The notes under the pieces: model-generated | What the model saw: the letters and a program-made list of their open reading frames with translations, nothing else | Databases searched by the model: none | Told to the model about the DNA's origin: nothing | Position numbers and translations under genes: made by a program | Source: an uncultured Prevotellaceae bacterium | GTDB lineage: Bacteria > Bacteroidota > Bacteroidia > Bacteroidales > Muribaculaceae | Direction: 5' to 3' | NCBI GenBank assembly: GCA_900318645.1 | Contig: ONLH01000018.1 | Coordinates: 1 to 64,000 of the forward strand | Length of the DNA: 64,000 bases | Shown: piece by piece, positions 8,444 through 16,070 of the stretch | Layout of the letters: each line of letters begins with the position of its first letter | How positions within the stretch are numbered: position 1 is the stretch's first letter

Positions 8444-9058
8444 TTAGAATTTAAAGCGTGCACCACCCAGGATAATGCCCTGTTCGCCGACACCCAGTTC
8501 GGCAAAGCCGCGCACCTGCTTGTTGCCCACTTCGACACCGATCAGCGAAGCCTGGAAATTGAAAAACACATCGTTGGTGATGTTTTTCTCGCCCGTCAGT
8601 TTGCCGCTTTCGTTATAGGCTTGGTCGCTGAAGCGAGCTACTGAGGCGCCGACGGCCACTTTGGAGTACAAGCCCCAAATGTCCTTGCGCAGCCAGTTGA
8701 ATTTCACTGATGGCATGAAGGTGAAGTAGGAGCGGAGTCTGTGGTTTTTGATCTGCTCATTCCGGAACGCGTCCTCATTATTGTTGGCGAAGACAGCCAC
8801 AGTACCGACGCCCACCAGCGGGCTGGTGTGATAGTAGTATTCCAGGCCGAGGGGACCAACATAGTGGTCGTTCTTGCTGCTCTCGCCGAATATTCCAGCA
8901 CCGATTTTGCTAAAAACGTCAATCCATATCGAGTTGGGCATAGCACCGTAGCTGATAGCTATCTCATGACGCGGCTCCTCCTCTTCCTGAGCTTGGGCCG
9001 GCATAGACATGAATGCACAGGCGACCAATGCTACTGCTAATAAAAACTTGTTTTTCAT
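8444..9058 (-). CDS. Outer-membrane beta-barrel protein, copy A
   Basis: This protein of about 204 residues has a signal peptide (MKNKFLLAVALVACAFMSMPAQA) split by no obvious lipobox, and beta-strand-rich alternation ending in a terminal aromatic (ARFKF), typical of outer-membrane barrels. It is a clear paralogue of the next upstream gene: both share the GLEYYYHTSPLVGVG-type segment, FMPSVKFNWLRKD and GEQGI. The start at 9058 is preferred to 9070, because it begins the signal peptide directly. A TTTG-N20-TAAATTTG promoter lies at 9099-9130. Function is unknown; such barrels often act as small porins or stress proteins. Confidence 0.75.
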   Translation of the reverse strand: MKNKFLLAVALVACAFMSMPAQAQEEEEPRHEIAISYGAMPNSIWIDVFSKIGAGIFGESSKNDHYVGPLGLEYYYHTSPLVGVGTVAVFANNNEDAFRNEQIKNHRLRSYFTFMPSVKFNWLRKDIWGLYSKVAVGASVARFSDQAYNESGKLTGEKNITNDVFFNFQASLIGVEVGNKQVRGFAELGVGEQGIILGGARFKF

Positions 9059-9098
9059 AAACGTATCCAATATGTTAGTTAGAATGATAATTACGTTG

Positions 9099-9130
9099 CA
9101 AATTTAGAGAAAAACCATGAGCCACACAAA
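9099..9130 (-). promoter_or_regulatory. Promoter of barrel gene A (TTTG-N20-TAAATTTG)
   Basis: On the minus strand TAAATTTG (9106-9099) is preceded, after a 20-base spacer, by TTTG (9130-9127). The -33 box overlaps the T-run of the terminator of the upstream paralogue, so the two genes are separate transcription units. Confidence 0.65.
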
Positions 9131-9167
9131 AAAAGCGGCCCGAGACTGCTCTCTTGGGCCGCTTTTT
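9127..9167 (-). terminator. Terminator after barrel gene B
   Basis: AAAAAGCGGCCC pairs with GGGCCGCTTTTT (12 bp, 14-base loop). On the minus strand the hairpin is followed by a T-run, 18 bases after the stop of the gene at 9185. It is symmetrical enough to act in both directions. Confidence 0.8.
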
Positions 9168-9184
9168 ATCGTTGGTTGAATACA

Positions 9185-9796
9185 TCAGAACTTGTAGCGC
9201 ACACCGGCTAAGGCAATACCTTGCTCACCGATACCGAACTCGGTAAAAGCGCGCACTTGCCTGCTGCCGGCTTCAATGCCGATGGCTGTAGCCTGGAAGT
9301 TGAACACGATGTCATTGGCCGTCGCCTTGTCATCGATATTCTTGCCTAATTCATCATAATACTTTTCGTTAAATTTGGCGTAGGTGACACCAGCTGCAAC
9401 CTTGGAATACAGACCCCAGTGGTCCTTGCGCAGCCAGTTGAATTTCACCGACGGCATGAAGGTGAAGTAGGTCCTGTTGATGTGTGAGTTCTGAATCTTC
9501 TCATAGAAACCGTCTTCTTGGTTGGTGCTGAAGACCGCTACAGCACCGACCCCAATCAGCGGGCTGGTGTGGTAGTAATATTCCAGTCCAATGGGACCGA
9601 CACACTTATAGTTCTCATGGGTCTCTCCAAACAATGCAGGAATGATGTCGGTAAGAACGTCAAACCACGCTGAATTGGGCTTTACACCATAGCTGACAGC
9701 AATCTCATGACGGTTTCCATCCTCATCCTCTGCCTGAGCGGGCATACACACAAATGTGCTGATGACCAATGCGGCCAATAAAAACTTAATCTTCAT
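9185..9796 (-). CDS. Outer-membrane beta-barrel protein, copy B
   Basis: This 203-residue protein has a signal peptide (MKIKFLLAALVISTFVCMPA) and the same layout as the 8444-9058 product, with shared YYYHTSPLIGVGAV and FMPSVKFNWLRKDHWGLYSK segments and a terminal aromatic residue (VRYKF). The pair is a tandem duplication in which each copy has kept its own promoter and terminator. A -7 box TACCTTTG lies at 9826-9833 on the minus strand. Function is unknown. Confidence 0.75.
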   Translation of the reverse strand: MKIKFLLAALVISTFVCMPAQAEDEDGNRHEIAVSYGVKPNSAWFDVLTDIIPALFGETHENYKCVGPIGLEYYYHTSPLIGVGAVAVFSTNQEDGFYEKIQNSHINRTYFTFMPSVKFNWLRKDHWGLYSKVAAGVTYAKFNEKYYDELGKNIDDKATANDIVFNFQATAIGIEAGSRQVRAFTEFGIGEQGIALAGVRYKF

Positions 9797-9825
9797 AAAT
9801 CAAATCATATTTTTAAAATTGGGTG

Positions 9826-9833
9826 CAAAGGTA
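9826..9833 (-). promoter_or_regulatory. -7 box TACCTTTG of barrel gene B
   Basis: TACCTTTG on the minus strand lies 29 bases before the ATG at 9796. No good -33 box is seen. Confidence 0.55.
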
Positions 9834-10006
9834 ATAAAATGATTTCATTTTTCGGGTTATTGCAGTCGTTTTTCTCTCTCTGCACCGCCACATTGAGGCC
9901 ATTGTTGCTGCTGAGAGGGCTATTGGCGATGGGGTTTATGTTAATCTTTTAACAATATATGTGTTAAATTAACGTCATTTTCACTCGGGGGTGTTTGGTA
10001 ATGATG

Positions 10007-10014
10007 TATTTTTG
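10007..10014 (+). promoter_or_regulatory. -7 box TATTTTTG upstream of the MoxR/Bat cluster
   Basis: TATTTTTG matches TAnnTTTG and is 47 bases before the ATG at 10062. It is the most plausible promoter for the whole 10.1-18.7 kb cluster. The nearest TTTG (9994-9997) is too close to serve as a -33 box. Confidence 0.55.
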
Positions 10015-10061
10015 CACCTTGTAAAAAACGACTAATAAAGAACAAAAAGAACGATATTATT

Positions 10062-11057
10062 ATGGCAGAATCAGTCAATATCAGGGAATTGAACGACCTG
10101 ATTGCAAGTAAAAGTAATTTCGTGAACATGATCCGTCAGGGAATGGATCAGACTATCGTGGGCCAGAAGCACCTCGTGGACTCGTTGCTGATCGCGCTGC
10201 TCGCCAACGGCCACGTCCTGCTCGAGGGTGTTCCCGGTCTTGCCAAGACCAAGGCCATCAGCACGTTGGCATCGTTGATTGATGCCCGCTTCTCGCGCAT
10301 CCAGTTCACGCCTGACCTGCTCCCCGCCGACGTGGTGGGTACCATGATTTACAGCATCAAGAAGGAGCAGTTTGAGGTAAAGAAGGGCCCGGTATTTGCC
10401 AACTTTGTCCTCGCCGACGAGATCAACCGTGCTCCCGCCAAGGTCCAGAGTGCCCTGCTCGAAGCCATGCAGGAACGTCAGGTGACCATCGGCGAACAGA
10501 CTTTCAAGCTTGATGACCCCTTCCTGGTACTCGCTACCCAGAACCCCATTGAGCAAGAGGGTACTTATCCATTGCCCGAAGCCCAGGTGGACCGTTTCCT
10601 GATGAAGGTGCTCATCGGTTATCCCAGCAAGAGCGAGGAGAGCGAAATCATCAAGATGAACATCGCTCCCGACCCCGTTGAGGTGCGTCCCATGGTCACT
10701 CCCGCCGACATCGTTGACACCCGCAAGGTGGTTCAGCAGATTTACATCGACGAGAAGATTCAGAAATATATTGTGGACATCGTGTTCGCTACCCGTTTCC
10801 CCGCCGACTATGGCTTGAACGACCTGAAGAGTATGATTTCGTTTGGTGCTTCGCCCCGTGCATCCATCAACATGGCACTGGCGTCGAGGGCATACGCCTT
10901 CCTGCGTAACCGCGGTTATGTAATCCCCGAGGATGTACGTGCCGTTTGCCACGACGTGATGCGTCACCGTCTGGGTCTGACCTACGAGGCCGAGGCCAAC
11001 AACATCACCAGTGACGAGATCATCAGCAACATCCTTGACAAGATTGCAGTGCCTTGA
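10062..11057 (+). CDS. MoxR-family AAA ATPase
   Basis: This 331-residue ATPase shows the MoxR (AAA_3) pattern: Walker A EGVPGLAKT near residue 55, Walker B VLADEINRAP near 110, and the sensor region ATQNPIEQEGTYPLPEAQVDRF. MoxR proteins act as chaperones for partners carrying DUF58 or von Willebrand A domains, and such partners follow directly. It heads the Bat cluster of Bacteroidales, linked in Bacteroides fragilis to oxygen tolerance and envelope integrity. A near-perfect 21-base palindrome (TTCAAGTTGC-A-GCAACTTGAA, 11060-11080) and a TTTAGAGTT tract separate it from the next gene. Confidence 0.93.
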   Translation: MAESVNIRELNDLIASKSNFVNMIRQGMDQTIVGQKHLVDSLLIALLANGHVLLEGVPGLAKTKAISTLASLIDARFSRIQFTPDLLPADVVGTMIYSIKKEQFEVKKGPVFANFVLADEINRAPAKVQSALLEAMQERQVTIGEQTFKLDDPFLVLATQNPIEQEGTYPLPEAQVDRFLMKVLIGYPSKSEESEIIKMNIAPDPVEVRPMVTPADIVDTRKVVQQIYIDEKIQKYIVDIVFATRFPADYGLNDLKSMISFGASPRASINMALASRAYAFLRNRGYVIPEDVRAVCHDVMRHRLGLTYEAEANNITSDEIISNILDKIAVP

Positions 11058-11059
11058 TA

Positions 11060-11080
11060 TTCAAGTTGCAGCAACTTGAA
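11060..11080. repeat. 21-bp palindrome after moxR-like gene
   Basis: TTCAAGTTGC and GCAACTTGAA are exact inverted arms around a single A, 2 bases after the MoxR stop codon. It could be a protein-binding dyad or a cruciform; a hairpin would have a minimal loop. Confidence 0.6.
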
Positions 11081-11117
11081 GTTTAGAGTTTAGAGTTTAA
11101 AGTTTAGGGTTTAGGGG
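11081..11117. repeat. TTTAGAGTT micro-repeat tract
   Basis: Degenerate TTTAGAGTTTAGAG/TTTAGGG units lie between the MoxR and DUF58 genes and are followed by an AACTGACAACTAAAAACT tract to 11158. The same dialect recurs at 11988-12016 and 49125-49153. Confidence 0.7.
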
Positions 11118-11162
11118 GTGTCAGCAACCTGACAACCACCAACTGACAACTAAAAACTATCA

Positions 11163-11348
11163 ATGGATACCAATGAACTGTTGCGCAAGGTCCGCAAGAT
11201 AGAAATCAAGACCAAGGGCCTGTCGCAGAACATATTTGCCGGCGAGTACCACTCGGCCTTCAAGGGCAGGGGTATGACCTTCAGCGAGGTGCGCGAGTAC
11301 CAGTATGGTGACGACGTGCGCGACATCGACTGGAACGTCACAGCCTGA
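11163..11348 (+). pseudogene. DUF58 protein, N-terminal fragment (gene disrupted)
   Basis: These 61 codons match the start of Bacteroidales DUF58 proteins (VRKIEIKT, NIFAGEYHSAFKGRGM, EVREYQYGDDVRDIDWNVTA). The reading frame stops with TGA at 11346, exactly where the family continues with the conserved RFN...VKVFEEERELTV stretch. About 18 residues are missing and the rest continues in another frame from 11348, consistent with a deletion of about 52 bases. The combined length with that stretch (about 291) equals the usual family length. It could be a true deletion or an assembly error. DUF58 proteins are the expected partners of MoxR. Confidence 0.8.
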
Positions 11349-11986
11349 TGCTGCTTGTCGATGTGAGCGGCAGCAAGGACTTTGGTGCCGTGGGCGTTGC
11401 TAAGCGTGAGATGATGGCCGAGATAGGTGCCACCATCGCTTTCTCGGCTATCGAGAACAACGATAAGGTGGGCGTCATCTTCTTCAGTGACAAAATAGAG
11501 AAATTCATCCCGCCCAAGAAGGGCCGCAAGCACATTCTGCTGGTCATCCGCGAACTGCTTGACTTCCAGCCCGAGAACACTGGCACCGATATCAACATGG
11601 CGTTGGAATACATGACCAGTGCCTTGAAAAAGCGCTGCACGACCTTCTTGGTAAGCGATTTCATCGATGAGCATGATTACAGCAAGTCCTTGTCCATCGC
11701 CAACCACAAGCATGACGTCATCGCCGTTCAGGTCTATGACAAGCGTGAGGCACAGTTGCCCGATGTGGGCCTGATGCGCGTGCGCGACGCCGAGCGTGGT
11801 ACCATGCGTTGGGTAAACACCAGCAGCAAGCGCGTGCGCGATACCTATCACCGCTGGTGGTATAACCAGCAGCAGGCCGTCAACAGCACGTTGCAACGCT
11901 GTAACGTGGACATGGCCAGCGTGGCGACCGACGAGGATTATGTCACCGCTCTGATGGGATTATTCAAGTCGCGCAAGGCGACTTGA
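11348..11986 (+). CDS. DUF58 protein, C-terminal fragment (von Willebrand A-like part)
   Basis: This 212-residue frame starts at an ATG overlapping the TGA of the fragment before it (TGATG), so it could be translated by re-initiation. It opens with MLLVDVSGSKDFG, the MIDAS-like DxSxS strand of the DUF58/VWA fold, and continues with IGVIFFSDK-like and KGRKHILLVIRELLDF segments through the family's normal end. The VWA core is therefore intact, but the N-terminal third is separate and the linking strand is lost. It lies in the Bat cluster between MoxR and a membrane protein. Confidence 0.75.
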   Translation: MLLVDVSGSKDFGAVGVAKREMMAEIGATIAFSAIENNDKVGVIFFSDKIEKFIPPKKGRKHILLVIRELLDFQPENTGTDINMALEYMTSALKKRCTTFLVSDFIDEHDYSKSLSIANHKHDVIAVQVYDKREAQLPDVGLMRVRDAERGTMRWVNTSSKRVRDTYHRWWYNQQQAVNSTLQRCNVDMASVATDEDYVTALMGLFKSRKAT

Positions 11987-11987
11987 G

Positions 11988-12016
11988 GTTTAGAGTTTAG
12001 GGTTTAGAGTTTAAAG
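11988..12016. repeat. TTTAGAGTT micro-repeat tract
   Basis: TTTAGAGTTTAGGGTTTAGAG units directly follow the stop of the DUF58 fragment. Confidence 0.65.
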
Positions 12017-12048
12017 ACTGAGAACTACAAACTGACTACTATTGAATC

Positions 12049-13008
12049 ATGTCACAGAAAGTGAGACATATTGTAATGGCCGCTATCGTGCTGCTGGCTG
12101 CTGTGCCAGCGGCTTGGGGCGGTAACGTGACGTTCAAGGCCAAGCTTGACAGCGCTACGCTGCTCATGGGCAAGACCACGACGTTGCATCTGGAAATCAC
12201 CCAGGATAAGGATGCCCGTGGCTTTTTCCCCGGTGAACAGTTGGATACGCTCAATGCCATGGTCGAGATTGCCGAGCGCCCTGCCGCCGACACAATCGAT
12301 TTGGATAACAATCGCATCCAGATCAACCGTGACCTCATCATCCAGAGCTTTGACTCGGGTATGTGGATTATCAAGCCCATCCCCTATGTGGTGAATGGCG
12401 ATACGGCCTTCTGCAACCAGTTGACACTCAAGGTGCTGCCCGTTGACGTGAGCCAGATGAAAGACATCAACGACATCAAACCTGTCGAGGATGTTCCCTT
12501 CAATCTGCTGGATTGGCTGCCCGACTACTGGTGGGCATGGTTGCTGGGACTGTTACTCATCGGTGCCGGCATCTGGGCTTATCGCAAGTATTACAAGAAA
12601 GGCATCAACCCGTTGAAGCCCAACAAAAAACGACTGCCACCCTACGAGGAAGCGATGATCAACCTGCAGAACCTCAAGGCCGCCCAGCTGTGGCAGCAGG
12701 GACAGGAGAAGGAGTACTTCACGGGCCTGACCGACATCCTGCGCGTGTATATCGACCGCCGTTTCCACATCAATGCCGTGGAGATGACCTCTTCACAGAT
12801 TATCGACACGCTGAAGAAGAACGATGAGACCAAGGCGGTGAACGAGCAATTGGAGATGATTCTCGAGATTGCCGACATCGTGAAGTTTGCCAATGCCCGT
12901 CCCCTTGCCGACGATAACGAGGTCGCTTACCAGCGTGCCGTGAACTTTGTCGAGGCAACACGCCCCGTTGTTGAACAACCTGAAAAGAAAGAGGAGGTGA
13001 AGAAATGA
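12049..13008 (+). CDS. Bat-cluster membrane protein of unknown function
   Basis: This 319-residue protein has a signal peptide (to about residue 25), a periplasmic beta-rich domain of about 130 residues resembling the BatD type (VTFKAKLDSATLLMGKTTTL), one transmembrane helix near residues 160-180 (WWAWLLGLLLIGAGIWAY) and a cytoplasmic helical tail ending in a charged EQPEKKEEVKK. The tail pattern (YFTGLTDILRVYIDRRF) is like the C-terminal region of BatD. A gene of this kind normally sits between DUF58 and BatA in Bacteroidales. Its stop overlaps the BatA start (ATGA), indicating translational coupling. Confidence 0.75.
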   Translation: MSQKVRHIVMAAIVLLAAVPAAWGGNVTFKAKLDSATLLMGKTTTLHLEITQDKDARGFFPGEQLDTLNAMVEIAERPAADTIDLDNNRIQINRDLIIQSFDSGMWIIKPIPYVVNGDTAFCNQLTLKVLPVDVSQMKDINDIKPVEDVPFNLLDWLPDYWWAWLLGLLLIGAGIWAYRKYYKKGINPLKPNKKRLPPYEEAMINLQNLKAAQLWQQGQEKEYFTGLTDILRVYIDRRFHINAVEMTSSQIIDTLKKNDETKAVNEQLEMILEIADIVKFANARPLADDNEVAYQRAVNFVEATRPVVEQPEKKEEVKK

Positions 13009-14000
13009 TCAATCTCGCTCATCCAGGATTGCTGTGGCTGCTGCCCGTGCTAATCATACCGCTCGTCGCGTGGTATATCTACAGCCAGGACAAGAACGAG
13101 CCCGAGATGAACGTGTCGTCAACGCGTGCGTTTGACGGCATGGGCACGAGCTGGAAAGTGTGGCTCAAGCATTTCTCGTTTGCCCTCAAGATGGCCGCGC
13201 TGGCTTGTCTCATCGTCATCCTGTGCCGCCCGCAGACCAAGGATAGCTGGTCCACCAGCGACGTGGAGGGAACCGACATCGTCATCGCCCTTGACGTGTC
13301 CACCAGTATGCTCGCCAAGGATTTTTCTCCCAACCGCTTTGAGAGCGCCAAAAAGGTGGCGACCCAGTTTGTCAGCGGCCGTGACCACGATAACATCGGC
13401 TTGGTGCTGTTTGCAGGCGAGAGTTTCACCCAGGTGCCCATGACCATGGACAATGCGGCACTCGTTAACGCCATCGGCCAAACCGAGATGTTTGCGCTTG
13501 AAGACGGTACCGCCATCGGTGACGGTATCGCTACCGCCATCAACCGCATCCGTGACGGCAAGGCCAAGAGCAAGAGCATCATCCTGCTCACCGACGGTTC
13601 CAACAACACCGGTGTTGTCGCTCCTAACACCGCTGCCGACATCGCCCGCAAGTATGGCATCAAGATTTATACTATCGGCGTGGGCAGTAACGGCACTGCC
13701 GATTACCCGGTCGCTATTGACTATGCCGGCAACATCCAGTACCAACGCATGCCCGTCGTCATCGATGAGGCTACCTTGAAGAATATTGCTTCAACGACCG
13801 GTGGCAAGTACTTCCGTGCCACTTCGGGCAGCGTGTTACGCAACGTCTTCAGCGAAATCGACAAGTTGGAGAAGACCCACATGGACGTACAGCGCTTTAC
13901 CCACACCGAGGATCATTACGAGCCGTGGGCATTGCTGCTGCTTGGCCTGTTGTTATTGAGTCTGTTGCTGGATTATACGATGTTAAGGCACATTCCCTGA
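13005..14000 (+). CDS. batA: BatA, VWA-domain aerotolerance protein
   Basis: This 331-residue inner-membrane protein has two N-terminal transmembrane segments (residues about 8-27 and 58-75), a periplasm- or cytoplasm-facing von Willebrand A domain with the MIDAS motif DVSTS (Asp97, Ser99, Ser101), and a C-terminal transmembrane helix (ALLLLGLLLLSLLLDY). BatA and BatB are paired VWA proteins thought to form a complex with the TPR proteins BatC and BatE. The start overlaps the preceding gene by four bases. Confidence 0.92.
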   Translation: MINLAHPGLLWLLPVLIIPLVAWYIYSQDKNEPEMNVSSTRAFDGMGTSWKVWLKHFSFALKMAALACLIVILCRPQTKDSWSTSDVEGTDIVIALDVSTSMLAKDFSPNRFESAKKVATQFVSGRDHDNIGLVLFAGESFTQVPMTMDNAALVNAIGQTEMFALEDGTAIGDGIATAINRIRDGKAKSKSIILLTDGSNNTGVVAPNTAADIARKYGIKIYTIGVGSNGTADYPVAIDYAGNIQYQRMPVVIDEATLKNIASTTGGKYFRATSGSVLRNVFSEIDKLEKTHMDVQRFTHTEDHYEPWALLLLGLLLLSLLLDYTMLRHIP

Positions 14001-14012
14001 TGTGAGCGAGCT

Positions 14013-14046
14013 CACAGATTAGAGATTAGTGAATAGAGATTAGTGA
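14013..14046. repeat. GATTAGTG micro-repeat tract with GTGAGC hairpin
   Basis: A TGTGAGC-GA-GCTCACA hairpin (14001-14016) leads into AGATTAGAGATTAGTGAATAGAG units between batA and batB. It is the same arrangement as GCGAGC hairpin plus GATTAGTG tract at 4490-4530. Confidence 0.65.
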
Positions 14047-14083
14047 GAATTTAATGGGTACATTGAATCAATAAAAGAAAACA

Positions 14084-15157
14084 ATGATCAATTTTGCTCA
14101 TCCGCAATATTTCTACCTGCTGCTTTTGCTGCCTGCACTGGTGCTGCTGTTCTTGTGGAACCGCCGTGACCGTAGCAAGCGACTGCAGCGTTATGGCAAG
14201 CGGGCATCCATCGAGCCGTTGATGCCCGAGGTGTCACGCTACAAGCCGTGGATACGTCTTGTACTGGAACTCCTGTTGCTCACGATGGTCATTGTGGTGC
14301 TTGCACGTCCCCGTGCCGGTTCCAGCAAGACCACGACCAAGGTTCATGGCATCGAGGTGATGGTTGCCGTCGATGTCTCCAACTCGATGAATGCGTCAAG
14401 CACCGATAATCCCCAGGACGTGAGCCGCCTGCAACGTTCTAAGATGATTCTGCAGAAGCTCATTGACCGCCTTGAGAATAATAAGGTGGGACTGATTGTG
14501 TTTGCCGGCAATGCTTATATGCAGATGCCCATGACGAGCGATGCCGCTTCGGCCAAACTGTTCCTGAATGGCATCAATACCAATATGGCTCCCACCCAGG
14601 GAACTGCCATCGGTGCTGCCATCAATATGGCGTTGAACGGCTTCTCGCAGAGTAAGAAATCCCAGAAGGCCATCATCATCATCACTGATGGTGAGAACTT
14701 TGAGGACGATGCTGTCGATGCCGCCCGTAATGCGGCAAAACTCGGTGTCCAGGTCAATGTCATCGGCGTCGGCTCCACCACAGGCGCTCCCATCCCCATA
14801 GATGGCGGCTACCTGACCGATGACGAGGGTAATCCCGTGACCACCTACCTCAACGAGAAAATGGCCCAACAGATTGCCGATGCCGGCAAGGGTGTCTATA
14901 TCTCGGGAACCGCCTCGGATGCCGTTTCGACCTTGCAGGAGACGCTTGACAAGCTCGCCAAGAGTGACCTCGCCGCAGTCTCCTACACGCAGCACGACGA
15001 GCAATTCCCCGTGTTTGCCACACTGGCGCTGTTATTGCTGCTGGCATTGCTGCTCCTGCTTGAACGCAAGAATCCGTGGCTCAAGAAGTATAATTTCTTT
15101 ACGAAGGACAAGAAAGAGAATACTGTAAAAAATGAGACTCAACAAGATAATAAATAA
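14084..15157 (+). CDS. batB: BatB, VWA-domain aerotolerance protein
   Basis: This 357-residue membrane protein has the same plan as BatA: N-terminal hydrophobic helices (residues 9-25 and 57-75), a VWA domain with an intact MIDAS DVSNS (Asp97, Ser99, Ser101) and a C-terminal helix (LALLLLLALLLLLE), then a short basic tail. Its last 26 bases overlap the start of batC, so the two are translated together. BatA and BatB both start MIN(F/L)AHP, betraying their duplication. Confidence 0.92.
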   Translation: MINFAHPQYFYLLLLLPALVLLFLWNRRDRSKRLQRYGKRASIEPLMPEVSRYKPWIRLVLELLLLTMVIVVLARPRAGSSKTTTKVHGIEVMVAVDVSNSMNASSTDNPQDVSRLQRSKMILQKLIDRLENNKVGLIVFAGNAYMQMPMTSDAASAKLFLNGINTNMAPTQGTAIGAAINMALNGFSQSKKSQKAIIIITDGENFEDDAVDAARNAAKLGVQVNVIGVGSTTGAPIPIDGGYLTDDEGNPVTTYLNEKMAQQIADAGKGVYISGTASDAVSTLQETLDKLAKSDLAAVSYTQHDEQFPVFATLALLLLLALLLLLERKNPWLKKYNFFTKDKKENTVKNETQQDNK

Positions 15158-16004
15158 TGTAGTCGCTGCGCTGATGCTGGCTGTGTTCTCGTCGGGCATG
15201 GCATTTCCCGCCATGGCCCAGGGTAAGGCACCCAAGATGACCAAGCAGGAAAGAGTGTGCCTGCGCAACGGTAACAAGCTCTATGAGAAAAAGCGCTTTG
15301 CCGAGTCCGAAGTCGAGTACCGCAAAGCATTGCAAGCCAATCCCTCCAGCGAGAAGGCCCAGTTCAACCTCGCCACTGCACTCATGCGTCAGGGCAGTGT
15401 CACTTCTCAGGAAAATGATGACAAGAACCCGATGAAGCAGGCCGAGGGCATCCTCACCAATCTTGCCAAGGGCGCACAGGACAAACAGTTGCGTGGCAAA
15501 GCTTGTTATGACCTGGGTAACATCGCCTACGGCCGTCAACAGTATGACCAGGCTGTAGAGTTCTACAAGCATGCCCTGCGTTGCAATCCCGATGATGAAC
15601 ATGCGCGCCAGAACCTGCGTCTTGCCCAGCTGAAGAAGCAGCAACAGGACAAGAACAAGGATAAGAATCAAGACAAGAACCAAGATAACAAGGATCAAAA
15701 TAAGGACCAGAATAAGGACCAAAATAAGGACCAAAATAAAGATCAGAACAAGGATCAAGACAAGGACAAACAGAATCAAGACAAACAGAATCAAGATAAG
15801 CAAAATCAAGACAAACAGAATCAGAACCAAAATCAAAATCAGGACCAAAAGCAGCAACAACAGCAGAGCGGCATGAGTCAGCAGAATGCCGAGCAGGTGC
15901 TCAAGGCGATGCAGGACCGCGAGCGTGCTACCCAGCAGCGCATCAATGCCCAGCAGGCTCAGCAGCAGCGTCATGAGCGAATGCGCACCAACAAGAAATG
16001 GTAA
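15132..16004 (+). CDS. batC: BatC, TPR protein with KDQN-repeat tail
   Basis: This 290-residue protein has a signal peptide (to about residue 29), TPR helices at about residues 35-170 and then a low-complexity tail of KDQN/KQNQD repeats (about residues 173-245) before a Gln/Arg-rich end. TPR domains mediate complex formation with BatA, BatB and BatE. The tail is encoded by in-frame near-repeats of AAGGACCAGAAT, so its length probably varies between strains. The start lies inside the batB coding region. Confidence 0.88.
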   Translation: MRLNKIINNVVAALMLAVFSSGMAFPAMAQGKAPKMTKQERVCLRNGNKLYEKKRFAESEVEYRKALQANPSSEKAQFNLATALMRQGSVTSQENDDKNPMKQAEGILTNLAKGAQDKQLRGKACYDLGNIAYGRQQYDQAVEFYKHALRCNPDDEHARQNLRLAQLKKQQQDKNKDKNQDKNQDNKDQNKDQNKDQNKDQNKDQNKDQDKDKQNQDKQNQDKQNQDKQNQNQNQNQDQKQQQQQSGMSQQNAEQVLKAMQDRERATQQRINAQQAQQQRHERMRTNKKW

Positions 16005-16006
16005 AT

Positions 16007-16031
16007 TGAGTTAGAAGTTAGAAGTGAGGAG
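16007..16031. repeat. TTAGAAGT micro-repeat tract with GCATCCGC word
   Basis: GAGTTAGAAGTTAGAAGTG units follow the batC stop and end in GCATCCGC, the same order as after the BspA-like gene at 4447-4490. Confidence 0.65.
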
Positions 16032-16070
16032 TTAGGAGTTGCATCCGCATCCTAAAGTCTAAATAAGTCA

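Noticed and set aside
15640-15860. Short tandem near-repeats resembling a CRISPR array
   Set aside because: They are 12-base in-frame units coding for the KDQN tail of BatC, with no spacers of constant length.
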